A stretch of DNA of 64,000 bases, taken from NCBI RefSeq assembly GCF_963422355.1, contig NC_085099.1:5757125-5821124 (forward strand), read 5' to 3'. Position numbers and translations under genes: made by a program. Each line of letters starts with the position of its first letter. Within the stretch, counting starts at the first letter, position 1. Positions 21,283 through 38,867 of this stretch are shown here, piece by piece. This stretch comes from Corticium candelabrum. Lineage: Eukaryota > Porifera > Homoscleromorpha > Homosclerophorida > Plakinidae. Below the pieces are notes generated by a model, which was not told the DNA's origin, searched no databases, and saw nothing but the letters and a program-made list of their open reading frames with translations.

Positions 21283-22402
21283 ATGGACAACGATTCCGAT
21301 GATGATCTTCTCTTGCTGCTTCACTTGCGACGCAGACGCAAGAAGGCCAAATCAAAACACCGAAGACGTATGTGGGTACGTCCAATATTTCAGCAAAGGC
21401 GCCACCAAGGTGATTTTCACCAGTTACTACAAGAACTGCGCCGTAACGACCCAGAAAGCCATTTCCGTTTTTTGAGAATGTCCAAGGAGACGTTCGATTG
21501 TCTTGTCGAGAAATTGACCACTTCACTAACAACAAGGTTCTACCGAAGTGGAACAGGAGCAGAAATCTCTCCAGCTGAAAGGTATCCTAGATCATTATAC
21601 TGTAATTCGAACTCTGTGCTTTCCTGTCTGTCTGTCTGTCTGTATGTATGTCTGTCTGCCTGCCTGCCTAGAAGAATAAGTACAGCTCTAGGAAATCCGG
21701 TACTTTAATTTAACTCTGTCAGTAGCAGGCCAAGAAGTCTGGGACGCCACACTGGATGTCCTAGGAAATGTGGTATGTATGTTGTCTAGTACAAATACCT
21801 GATGTGCTAAGAAATCTGGTACAATACTCAATATATTGGAGGGAGAATTTGATACTAAAATTGTAATATTTTGAAAATTTGGTAGATCAGGTATTTATTT
21901 GTACGGAATATCCTAATTGGGTATGCATACTACATTTCCTAGCATAGTAGATATATACCAAGAAATTCTGTCAAAGATTCAAGTATCAGACCTGTAGTAT
22001 TAGGATGACTTCATGAGATGAGAAAGTACATGCAAAAGCATTAAACCTCATAATGTGCTTGCATCTAAACCGTGTTCAATCGGCATATTTGTCCTTTTCT
22101 AATTAATTACTGCCAGATTGGGCGTGCTACTTCGTGCCATTTATGCTTGTGTATGCTTGCTTGTAACATAGAGGTACCCAAACTGAAAATCGCAAACAAG
22201 CATCCTATCTTTATCCGGGTTACTCTATTCTTTAATCAAGACAATGGCTGTAAATCCTAAAATCATGATGGGCAGAATTTCAGGTATTGTTGCAGAGTTC
22301 TGTTTATCTGTACCCTTGTGATGGCCCTGCAAATCATTTGCCCCTCTGTGTCCAAGGAGATGAAACTGCCAGTTTAGAGCGGCAAGTTTGCTTCTCACAG
22401 GT

Positions 22403-22445
<43 letters not shown>

Positions 22446-23533
22446 TTATCTGTCTGTCTGGTTGGTTCTTTATTTGTGCGATGGGAACTGCTTTTTACTC
22501 CTAGAGCATTTAGAATGTTTGAGGCTATTGATTGCTGTGTTTTACATTGGTTGGCTATGACATTGAGGTATCTAGCAACAGGAAGCTCTCAAGTGTCTCT
22601 TTGTTTTAGTTTCAGAGTTGGTCACTTGACAGTTTGCAGCATCATAAGAGACTCTTCACTGTACTCTGGGAAGTGTTGCAACCTCACTATGTTAAAGCAC
22701 CATCAAATGAAGAAGAGTGGAAAGGAATAGCAACTGATTTTGAAAAGATTTGGAATTTTCCGAATTGCATTGGAGCAATTTACGGAAAACATGTTGTGAT
22801 TCAAGTGCCAGCTGGTGCTGGGTCCGTGTACTACAATTACAAAGGGACCCACTCTATTGTCCTTATGGCTGTTTGCGATGCGCACTATCGCTTCCTGATA
22901 GTTGATGTAGGAGATAGTGGTCGGCGTAGTGATGGAGGTGTTCTTGCACAGTCAGCATTCGGGCAAGCACTAGAGTCTGGCACCCTTTCATTGCCATCGT
23001 CAAGAGAATTGCCTGGCACAGCAACAAGGGCTCCATATGTATTTGTAGGCGACGAAGCGTTTCCTCTACGGACACACATGCTTCGGCCCTACCCAGGCAG
23101 GAATCTGCCAGATGCAAAGGCTGTGTTTAATTACCGTCTTAGTCGAGCTCGAAGGATCATTGAAAACTCTTTTGGAATTCTAACAGCTAGGTGGCAACTT
23201 TTTAGAAAGCCTATCGTCGCTCAACCAGAACATGTAGTAACTTTTACTAAAGCTGCCATTGCTCTCCATAATTTCCTACGGATCACCGAATTTACAGTCT
23301 ATTGCCCAGTTGGTTTTAGCGATGCAGAAGATAGTGTAGGGAATGTAGTGGAAGGAAGTTGGAGGGCTGAAGTAAGGGCTGAAGGGGGATTAGAAAGAGT
23401 AGAGCAAGTTGGTAGCAATAGATTTAGTCAATCATCAGCTGAAGTACGAGATTGCTTCAGCAACTATTTCATGTCTCCCCAAGGACAAGTTGATTGGCAG
23501 TACCATCACATTCATCGAACATCTTATGACTAG
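21283..23533 (+). pseudogene. HARBI1-like Harbinger transposase, damaged
   Basis: Exon 1 (about 21283-21581) starts MDNDSDDDLLLLLHLRRRRK and ends near ISPAER. The second coding block (about 22544-23533) gives LRYLATGSSQ and the DDE_Tnp_4 nuclease core through to the stop at 23533. Two defects are seen. Frames change near 22,650, between the IIRD and TVLWEVL segments. The first catalytic Asp is replaced: GAIYGKHV stands where HARBI1 proteins have GAIDGKHV. The second Asp (FVGDEAFPL) and the Glu (IIENSFGIL) remain. The acceptor of exon 2 is not obvious, and the gap between exons contains TGTC repeats. Confidence 0.85.
22400..22456. repeat. (TGTC)n microsatellite
   Basis: Tandem TGTC within the Harbinger transposase intron. 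A shorter TGTC/TGCC run lies at 21621-21670. Confidence 0.9.
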
Positions 23534-23548
23534 ATGTAGAGTGAATTA

Positions 23549-23616
23549 AAACCGGTTTTTCTAAAAGCCACAAACCGGCTTTTCTAAAAGCCATAAACCG
23601 GCTTTTCTAAAAGCCA
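23549..23616. repeat. Three tandem ~25-bp units after the transposase
   Basis: AAACCGGCTTTTCTAAAAGCC appears three times with small changes; a complementary GGCTTTTAAAAAGCCGGTTT occurs at about 23823. Each unit can fold on itself through GGCTTTTnnAAAAGCC. A role in the 3' end of the transposase transcript is possible but unproven. Confidence 0.75.
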
Positions 23617-23863
23617 ACAATATAGATCAGAGAGAGAGCAGAACTTATGCTTTGGTTGTCATGCATGTACATTGCATGAATGTCATAGCTTTCCACTACT
23701 GCAACTTCTTCATTCCACCATGGTAGTAGTTTGAAACATTTAAAGAAAGGGTATTTAGTTACCTTTAGAAAGGGTATTTAGTTACTTATTTGCTTAGATT
23801 CAAATCTCTTTGAAGCGATTAATGGCTTTTAAAAAGCCGGTTTGTGAACAGCCTGTAGAGAGC

Positions 23864-25811
23864 TCAGGTTGTGTATGTGTTGGATGGGAACTCTGTATAG
23901 ATTGATGATGATGTATTGTGCTGTTGTGGGTGCTGTTCTGGAAGGAAAATCAAATTGTTCGCAGGTTCATGCTGCTGTGTGGGACTGAAGTATAGATCGT
24001 ATTCAACTTCTGTTATCACTTGGTGTACTTTCATTGTAGCTAAGGCTCTCCTTCGTCCGTCCAATTTCTGTAGCCTGGCTGCAACATGCAGTCCAAAATG
24101 ATGATCCTCATCCATATGGGTTTTTTGGTTTGGAAATGATGGATGATAGCTTCGTCAACTTCATCATAGCCTCTCTTCACCCTTTTGCCTCTTTTGGATG
24201 GGAGATCAGAGGATGGGGGAGGGGGAGGGGTAGAGAAAGAATCTAGAGACAGGGATGATGATGTTTGACTAGAGTTGGCATGGTGAGAAGTTTGGTTGTC
24301 AAATTGGTAAGAGGAAGGTTGGCTAGATGATGATTTGTCAAGATCACGTTCCATGGCAGAGCACCCATCTCTAATACAGCTATAATATTTCAAACAAAAG
24401 CACTCATTAGAAATGAATGCCACAGAGCAGATGCGGTAGTTTTATTCTTGCTTCCTACTGTAATTATTGTTGTTGTTATTATTATTTATTATGTGTCGTT
24501 ATGCCCCTTCATGATGGGCAAGTGGAGTCTTTATCCCCATCTGGGCGCCCACCAACCTGGCAAGTGAGCCAGCACAGAAAATATGAAGAATGAATTCGAC
24601 AGATAGAGCATGCGTCTTTTACACCTATAGTATTCTCATGCACAGGACGATGCAGTAAGCTGCTTACAAACACAAACACCTTCTTGAAGCATTTTGCATC
24701 AATGTTAGGTGAAACGCGTCATTCCACATACAACATGACAGTCAAACTGGCTTCACTCCAGAATCTGCTATGCTCTTATTAGATCTGCTGTCATGTGCTT
24801 GAGAGGATACACAACAAATACAAATATGAAGGAGGCATCGAGCAATCTGTGGCCATTAGCTGCCTAGTTCACAAACTCAGTAGTAACTTTCTTTGCTTAC
24901 AAAATAGTTTTCTCTAATACCCTTATTAGTATCTTATTGCATTTATAGCAGATGTTGCTAGCACAAACACTCTAGTTTCAGTGCTTAGTGTTTCATTGCA
25001 TATGTAGCAGTATGGACGTAGCGCAAATCTGTTCAAATAGATGTTGTGTGTATTATTATTGTTGTTGTTTTGTTGTTATTATTATCATTACCTTTGGTCA
25101 TCTGTCTCTGAAAGACGTGTCCCGACCTCTCCATATGTTGCCAAAGAAAAGTTTGTGTCAGTCCTAGAATTTGATTCCGGCAATCATATATTATTCTACA
25201 CAGTTATCTAGACACCTAAATCGTAGATATGAAAATTGCCAAATAGCAACTGGAAATGCAGAAACTAGAAAGGCAGACATACAGACAGATAGACACACCT
25301 CTAGATAAACACAGTGACAGACAGCAGACATATACATGCCCATGCAGGGAAGCACATTGACACACAAAAACAGAAACAACCAGATTCATAGACAGACGGA
25401 GAGAAAGGCAAGCAGAGGGCATAGACAAAGGGCATCGAGCTGCAGACAGGTTATAAGCCAACTTATATATGTGGAAAGAACAGCAGATGGATATAGTATA
25501 GATTGACTCACTGTTGGTGCTTCATGGTGTCAGCCAGGAACATCAAAATCTCAAAATACTTCCACGAGGAAGTAGTTGGTGGTCCACTGTCACCAGAGAC
25601 ACGGTGCGTGGTTTTTTCAGCTCCCTTACAAATCTGTCTCTGAGAGACTTCCACTTCTTCATTGCCAGCTCAACTGAGATGTCCAATTCCCTGGCAACTT
25701 CCTTTCATGCGTTCTCCTTAACTCTACTGTCTCTGTAGGAGCGGGAAGTTATCTGCCAAATGGCAGTCTGCTGCCTCACAGCCTCAATCAATGTTTCTTC
25801 CATTCTAGCGG
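23864..25811 (-). pseudogene. MADF/BESS-like DNA-binding protein of the Harbinger element, damaged
   Basis: The first coding block (25811 to about 25505) begins MEETLIEAVRQQTAIWQI and has the MADF signature LAMKKWKSLRDRFVRELKK, then WKYFEILMFL. It is broken by a TGA where family members have Trp (just before KEVARELD) and by a frameshift between ELKK and SGDSGPP. The second block (about 24350-23864) is Ser-rich and then has a BESS-like segment DEDHHFGLHVAARLQKL, entered after a frameshift at a run of six A. Harbinger elements normally need this accessory protein to recognise their ends. Intron borders between the blocks were not resolved. Confidence 0.7.
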
Positions 25812-26038
25812 GAAACTAAATCCGGGATGCTTACAGCTCTGTTAATTCGCTAAAAATGCCCACGTTGTTACAATTGACGCTGACCACTTCCGGTTTTTGA
25901 CGCTGGAATAGAACTTTGCTCTATTCCGACGTCATGACGCCGCGCCACTTAGTTGTTGTTCACAATACGACGTCCAACTGGACTTCACGACGCCGCGTTG
26001 ACATCGACGTCGGCGTCAATATTGTGAACCAGGCTTGA

Positions 26039-26138
26039 TGCGATGTTTGGCTCGTCGCTCTTCTTCGAAGAATTGTCTGACACGTTCAACAAGACGCTTT
26101 TCCGCTGAAACAACTCGCTCGCTTTTTCTCCTTGCCAT
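26039..26138 (-). pseudogene. DDE_3 transposase, 5' part
   Basis: Starts at the ATG ending at 26138 (MARRKSERVVSAEKRLVERV) and runs to RRAKHRI, where the Harbinger element interrupts it. Reading resumes at SLNRVTDRL beyond 21141. The gene has no paralogue in this window. Confidence 0.75.
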
Positions 26139-27068
26139 GATACCTCTGCTAATCGTAACTAATAGGGTAATTATACAGCATGCATGCGGTTTTATAGAAG
26201 ACGTGCAGGGATGGCTATATCTAAGACTAGGAAGGGCTTCTGAACTTTGTCCTAATCTTTGCAACCGCGAGTTCAGTGAACGCCAACAATTGGAATCATT
26301 TAATTAAGTTAAACGGTGTAACATGGTACAACCATAGATACTAGAGCAGCGCTTTATCCTTTAATGAGCACACCCACCGTGATCTCTACCTCATTACTCA
26401 CTTCCGAGTTCACACTTATAGCTAACAGACAGTAGACAATAGCCGCTCCGAGGTCACCGTGCACATGCGGTTATTCGCCTGCTCGCACGTGAGAGGAGGT
26501 GCTTGAGCCGGCACTGCTCTCACCGCGATGAGCCTTCGTAGATTTAGTTTTTGTTAGATTGCTCTACCGGCTCGTGATGTTATCGTACCTGCAGAAATAA
26601 CAGTTTGTCCCTTTCCTGTCTGACTGAACGAGATTGTAATATTTAGTGATCGTTGAATACATCGTGCGCAGTCACTTTCATACCCTTAATGGTCTCTAAG
26701 CAATTAGTTGAACTACCTAGAGGCAAATTTTTGGACTTCCCGGTTAGCTCTCTGGAGCTAATAAACGCCTCCCTTAAATAAACGCTGATTTTGATTAAAC
26801 GCCGCATTTAATGGTATTAACGAAATAACCGCGCTGGGGCATTTATTCGAAGAAATGCGGTGTATACATGGTGAGTCAACGTTCAAACAGACAAGGCAGT
26901 TGGGTCGTTGAGATGCAGTGAGCGATCATATTATGTCCATTGAGTAAGTAAAAAATATTAGCTACCATTACAAACAGAACAATGGCAAGCTGCATACGAC
27001 ATACTGACTAAGGAATTAAGAGTTTGTTGTTCATTAGCAGTCTTGGCAGTTCGTTCTTTCCTTTCTTT
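26139..27068. other. Spacer between the transposon cluster and copy D
   Basis: No supported gene. The last ~80 bp (26990-27068) resembles the 3' flanks of copies B and C. Confidence 0.5.
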
Positions 27069-32087
<5,019 letters not shown>

Positions 32088-32485
32088 TGCTACACCATCA
32101 CGTGACTCTTGCTTGCTCTTTGCATGTAGTGAGTCATACACTGCTATCCCGCATGTAGTATGAACAATCAGTAACGCGAATAGCAGCACATCGTGTAGGC
32201 GTGCACATGCATGTGCCAGTTGAGAGAAATGATTCAGAGTATCTTTAAATTATGTATACATGCAGTGCATGGGATCCTATTTACTAGAGCTTGATAAGAA
32301 TCGCACCTCAGAGAGAAGGTTTGTATACATTCTAATTTCTCTATCTTTGCTTCGTCACTAGCAATGTAACGACGTCAAACGTGTACAAATACAACGATCA
32401 CAAACATTGCAACTGCACTAGAGCTGACAACACGACAAGGCACGAAATAGAATGTGTTAATTAAATTAAAACGCGTTTCCGCGTA

Positions 32486-32935
32486 TCAGTCCATCAACAT
32501 AACAACGACAAACAGAAAAACAACCCAGAACGAGTGGCAAGTAAAGTCAAAAGCTGAGCTTGTAGGAGATTCGGTTGCCAGGCGACACCTCCAGGGTGCC
32601 CCTGTTGCTGTGAGACCATCTGTCAGAGACTGTAATCGTAGGCAACACAGTGTAATTGAAATCTTTTGCTCCCTAAATAATCAAACCAAATTGCATACGA
32701 ATTATGCATGCACTTGCCTCACTGGCATGTTATACGTGTTATCTTACCAGCAGGTTGTTATGAAATGTACAAGTGCATTCGTCCTTAGTAGATCGGTGTT
32801 GTTGATTCCAGAGAGTGTATGCAGCTTCGGTGCTGAAATTCATACTGACAATGCTTTGAACGTACTGCTTGATTTGTGTTATTGGATCCGCTAAGGTGTC
32901 TCTCATGTCAGTAAATTAACCTATCTCATAAACTA
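32486..32935 (-). pseudogene. MOXD1-like copy E, two 3' exons only
   Basis: 32935-32755 matches exon 13 of the other copies (AAYTLWNQQHRSTKDECTC; compare DAYTLWDQQYRSSKQREV in B). 32672-32486 matches the last exon (VLPTITVSDR, then SSAFDFTCHSFWVVF and stop). Exon 13 has a TAA at the Tyr following its first Gly, and the last exon needs a frameshift between its two halves. No other exon of this copy lies upstream; a microsatellite begins where intron 12 should be. Confidence 0.8.
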
Positions 32936-32936
32936 C

Positions 32937-34352
<1,416 letters not shown>

Positions 34353-34443
34353 GTGTGAAGCCGCATCAAATTTGGCGCCAAATATTTTGTTTCAGGAGTC
34401 GGTGATTTGCCCTGCTTAGGCTACGACGCATGCGCCAACCTAC
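34353..34443. repeat. ~98-bp satellite unit, left side of the insertions
   Basis: Unit beginning GTGTGAAGCCGCATCAAATT, almost identical to the units at 41518-41810. It stops at the left LTR of Gypsy-1, so it belongs to the same interrupted array. Confidence 0.85.
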
Positions 34444-34618
34444 TGTTGTGTCGTTACCGACTATATATTGGTTCTATTGCAGCTCGCTTACAGTGTTTAC
34501 ACAATACAACACCAGACTACACAAGACTGGCTAACTACATGCCACAGTCTACTCTAAAGTGTCATACTCTATGCTAATGAGTACTAGCGGAAGTCCCATA
34601 GTCCCTTACTCTACTACA
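34444..34618 (-). repeat. Gypsy-1 3' LTR
   Basis: 175-bp copy of the terminal repeat, left end of the element. On the + strand it starts TGTTGTGTCGTTACCGACTA and ends CTCTACTACA. Confidence 0.9.
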
Positions 34619-34884
34619 CTCCCTTCCACTAAATTTCTCGATATCTCTTGGGGGTCTTCTATTGTTCTTTGTGGGATATCGTCGATTTACTCTCTGTTGA
34701 CTGTTCAATCGGTTCCTTTGTTGGCATGTTATCAGTCTGTTTCGACTGTGTCTCTGTTAACTCAGGGTGGCTAGGAATAGTTGGCACCGAGTCTTCCCTG
34801 GCAGAGTCTGTTGATGAGATTGTCTTCTCAGCACTGACTTCAGAATAGTTTCGAGCTTGTGGTGGAATCATAGTCGCTGTACTA

Positions 34885-37827
34885 TCATGAGTATTGGAAG
34901 CTTGCTCCTGATGTACAATGTGAAAAACTTCTGATATCACGATGTAATATATGGTCTACAGGAACATACCTAGCCTGACCATTCACGTTTACAAGATAGT
35001 TGCTCGGTCCCAGTTTCTGAACTATCGTTCCAGAGAGCCATCGTCCCCAACTATCTTGTCTTGGGTTCCATACTGCCACTGATTCTCCAGGTAACATCTC
35101 ACGATTTCCGGATGCTGCTTCTGTTTGGCTCTTCTGTCTGTCTCGAATCTCTCCTCCAACCGTAGGTTTAAAAAAAGGCTTAGTCTTGTTCGTAAGACTC
35201 TCTTCATTAGCAATTCGGATGGCGTTATTCCTGTTGAGGTATTTGGAGTTGACCTATACTGCAGCAGTAGTATAGATATTTATGTCGAATAGTACGTCCT
35301 TTATGTCGTGCCTCCATAGATCTCTTGAAGATTTGAACTGCTCGTCCTGCTTGTCCATTGCTCGATGGGTGATACGAAGGGGTGAGTTGGTGTTTGACAC
35401 TATTTCCTTTCATGAACTCTTGAAATTCTGCTGACCTGAATTGTGGACCACTATCTGTCACCAATCGTTTTGGAATGCCATGAAAACTGAAAACTCGCTT
35501 CATCGCCTCTATATTGTCCTACTAGCCGTTGTACTAGTGCCTATTTCAAGCACCTCCAACCATTTCGAATAAGCGTCAATCATACTAAGATAATGTTGAC
35601 CTTCCAACTCCGCGAAATCTGCGTGAACTCTCTCCCAAGGTTCTGTGAGATACATCCATGGATGAGGAATACCAGCAGGCGGTTTATTCCTCTGACTTTG
35701 GCAAATTTACATTTCTTGCACAATTCTTCCAACGTCATGTCCAAACTCGGCCACCAGATATACGATCTAGCTAATGCCTTCATTCGATTTGAAACCAGGT
35801 GGTTTTCATGAAGATCTGCTAGAACTCTGGACTGTAATTTTTACGGTATTATCACACGTCTTCCCCAAAGTAAACAGTTTTCTTCAACGTTAAGTTCATC
35901 TGACCGTCGTGAGTAAGGTTTTAACCTTGGATCCATGTGACTTTTCCAGTTCCATCCAGACAATGTATACTGGTATGCCCATCTCAAAATTGGATCTGCT
36001 TTAGTCTCTTGTGCTACTTCTGCTGCTGTTACAGGTAGATTGTCACAGCCATCCACATGGTACAATTCCTGGTTAGGGTCTATGACATTCACTTCCATTG
36101 GCAGTCGGGACAGCATATCTGCTTCCTTATTCTCCTCTCCAGCCATATACTCCAGGTTGTACTCGTATGCACTTAAAATTAGTGCCCGCCTCTGCAGCCT
36201 TGCTGCTGCTAACGCCGGGATACCCTGTTTAGGTCCCAGAATTTTGACCAAAGGTTTGTGACCTGTCACCAGTGTGAATCTTCGGCCAATGAGGAACTTG
36301 TGGGAATGACGAACGCCGAATATTAATGCCAGTGCTTCACGCTCTGTTTGGGCGTAGCCCTTTTCTGCTGATGACAGTGTCCGTGAAGCAAATGCTACCG
36401 ATCTCTCTGATCCATCCTCGAACTCCTGACTCAAACAGCTCCTATTTCATATGGGGATGCGTCACATTTGAGCTTGACTGGTCGAGACAAATCATAGTGT
36501 GTAAGAAAACCAGACTGTAATAACTTGTTCTTTGTTGCATTGAATGCGGCCCTGTGTTTCGTTGTCCATCTCCACTGTTTTCCTTTTTGAAGTAACTCAT
36601 ACAAAGCTTGTAGAGTATTCGACAGATTTGGTAAGAAATGGCTGTAATAGTTCAACCGCCCCAGAAATGCCTTCAACTCAGTCACATTTCTTAGCTCAGG
36701 TGCTTACCTGATAGCCTTGACCTTGTCTTCTGTAGGTCTCAGACCTTCGTGATCTACTCTGTGACCTAAGTATGTCACCTCAGACTTACCAAATTCACAT
36801 TTGTCCTTCTTTAGCCGGACTCCTCGTTGCTTTAGGCGTTGTAATACTTGCCTCACTCTTGCATCGTGCTCAGCATCGGTTGAACCGACAATCAGTATGT
36901 CATCAAAAAAACTCCTGGTATTCCAGACAATATCATATCCATCGTTTTCTGGAAAATACTCGGTGTTGTTCGTATACCAAAAGGCATCCTGATATAAGTA
37001 AACAAACCCTTCCTAGTATTTATGGTTAAATACTGTTGGCTTCCGGTATCCACTTCCATTTGTTGGTAAGCTTGCTTTAGATCAAGCCTGGTAAATCGTC
37101 GACCACCAGCTAAAGTAGCAAATAAACCTTGAGCATTTGGTGTAGGATACTCAATATTTTCCAAATATTCATTGATGGTTACTTTGTAGTCACCACACAA
37201 TCTGACACTGCCGTCAGATTTCCTCACCACTACTACCGGTGAAGTCCACTCTCTCTGTTCTACAGGTGTCAGTACCTCTTCTCTGACTAAGCGATCGATT
37301 TCAGTATCCACTTTCGCCTGTAACGCAAATGGTACCGGTCTTGTCTTATGAAAGACTGGCCTTGCATTGGCACTCAAAGTAATATTCGCTTGCACTCCTT
37401 TCAGCTTTCCCATTCCTTTCTTGAATAACTCAGGAAACTCGTGTAGGGGATCCAGGACATTCAAACTAAATAAGGACGCCCAGTCCAACTTGAGTTGTGA
37501 CAACCAATTCCTGCCAAGCACTGCTGGCTTATTTGCAGCATTGACGACAACAACTCTACCTCTTATTTCTTGATCTCCATAGCGTACTGGTACTACAGCT
37601 TCTCCGCGTACAGACAATGTCTGTCCACAATATGACTGTAATTTCACGTTGCTGCTCTGGAGTTTGACATGGGATAGTTGTTTCTCATAGGTCTCCCTGG
37701 GAGTCACGGTAATAGTTGCACCGGTGCCAACAATCAGCTCTGATTCTTGTCCAGCTACAGTTATATTGACTTTGATTGCGTCCGGACTTCCCAGACCATA
37801 AAGTGAACATACTTCCTCTTCTTCCAC
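34885..37827 (-). pseudogene. Gypsy-1 pol (protease-RT-RNase H-integrase), broken
   Basis: Domains in coding order. Retropepsin near 37740 reads LIVGTGAT, with the catalytic Asp replaced by Gly. Reverse transcriptase follows (37500-36450); the FFDDILI core is present but sits after a frameshift next to GIPGVF at about 36905. RNase H is at 36434-35841 (SVAFASRTLSSAEK, then VTGHKPL). The integrase zinc domain is near 35780, and the integrase core at 35503-35225 has VTDSGPQFRS but GQAGRAVQ where the family has Glu. At least four frame changes split the reading frame. It resembles K02A2.6-type metazoan Gypsy polyproteins. Confidence 0.88.
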
Positions 37828-37840
37828 TTGTAACGGGGCT

Positions 37841-38670
37841 TGCTTCTGGTACTTTGTATTCTTGGTACCCGTTGCTCAGCTCCCGTTCTTGAAATCGCCT
37901 TGCTTCTTACTTCGGCAGGCTTTTGCAATATGTCCCTTCTTGTGACATAAATAGCACTCTCTGGATTCATCTGGCACTTACCAGGAACGTGCCCCTTACC
38001 ATTGCATCTGTAGCATACTTTCACATCAGGCAGTGTTGTCTTTGACCTCCTACTGCTACTACTTTGCATGCTAAATGCCGTCTCGTGGTCCGTTGTTGAT
38101 CCGTGTCTGCGCGTGTCTCCTCGCAAAGCTATCGTCTCTTGTCTTGCAGATTTAAAGGCTTGCGCGATTCGTACTGCGTTATCGAGTGTTAGGTCAGTTT
38201 CCGCCAGAATTTTTTGCTGTAGGGCTTCTACTCGTAATCCACATACGAATTGGTCCCTCAATGCAACTGAAAACTTGTCTCCGAACTCAGTGTTTAGCAA
38301 GACGACGCATTTCTGACAAAAACACTGTAACAGTCTCACCTTCTTTCTGTTGTCTCTTGTAATAACGGAATTGCTCGGCTATAACAATCTTCTTTGGCTC
38401 GTAATGATTTCTCAGTTGATGAATGATGTCATCAAGCTCCAAATCTTGCGGTTGGCGGGGTCGGACAGAGGTCCGCAACAAACTGTACGTCGATGCACCC
38501 ACGGACGTTAAAAAGATTGCCTTCCTACGAGCTACGTGCTCGTCTCCTATGGGTACTGCGTTTGCCAGGCAGTAAAGCTCGAAATTTTCCTTGTATTCGT
38601 CGATGCTTTCTACTCCAGCTCGGAATTCGCCTAACAACCCGTGTTTCAAATTCGCGGCTGCACTCGCCAT
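37841..38670 (-). pseudogene. Gypsy-1 gag, frameshifted
   Basis: The ATG at 38670 lies only two bases beyond the primer-binding site. The capsid-like part runs to about 38287 (ending SEMRRLAKH and a stop); it continues in another frame from TEFGDKFSVALRDQF. Two CCHC knuckles follow near 38010 (CYRCNGKGHVPGKC) and 37950 (CYLCHKKGHIAKAC), the second in a shifted frame. Confidence 0.85.
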
Positions 38671-38672
38671 CT

Positions 38673-38682
38673 CTCGTCGCCA
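38673..38682 (-). promoter_or_regulatory. Primer-binding site of Gypsy-1
   Basis: TGGCGACGAG directly after the 5' LTR (one base spacer). It is complementary to a tRNA 3' end ...CTCGTCGCCA, as found in animal tRNA-Ser(GCT); the tRNA match is from memory. Confidence 0.7.
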
Positions 38683-38683
38683 C

Positions 38684-38856
38684 TGTTGTGTCGTTACCGA
38701 CTATATATTGGTTCTATTGCAGCTCGCTTACAGTGTTTACGCAATACAACACCAGACTACACAAGACTGGCTAACTACATGCCACAGTCTACTATAGTGT
38801 CATACTCTATGGTAATGAGTACTAGGGGTAGTCGCATAGTCCCTTACTCTACTACA
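38684..38856 (-). repeat. Gypsy-1 5' LTR
   Basis: 173-bp terminal repeat at the right end of the element, the transcriptional start side because gag and pol read leftward. Confidence 0.9.
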
Positions 38857-38867
38857 CCCACCATATA

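Larger units (their letters stand above)
21145..26035. mobile_element. PIF/Harbinger transposon, 4.9 kb, inserted in a transposase gene
   Basis: Inverted ends begin AGCCTRGTTCACAATATTGA and continue with CGACGTC-rich sequence. A TGA duplication flanks it (21142-21144 and 26036-26038). Removing element and one TGA restores continuous frame in the interrupted DDE_3 gene, which fixes the borders. It carries the two genes expected for Harbinger, a HARBI1-like nuclease on + and a MADF-type DNA-binding protein on -, in convergent orientation. Both are damaged. Confidence 0.92.
34444..38856 (-). mobile_element. Ty3/Gypsy LTR retrotransposon (Gypsy-1), degenerate
   Basis: Two similar LTRs (34444-34618 and 38684-38856), with TG...CA ends in the form TGTAGTAG...GACACAACA on the coding strand, bracket gag and pol on the - strand. 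A primer-binding site follows the 5' LTR and a purine tract (GTGGAAGGGAG) abuts the 3' LTR at 34619-34629. CCTAC on the left and CCCAC on the right are a probable 5-bp target duplication with one change. The LTRs are short (~174 bp) and differ by only a few bases. Confidence 0.92.
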
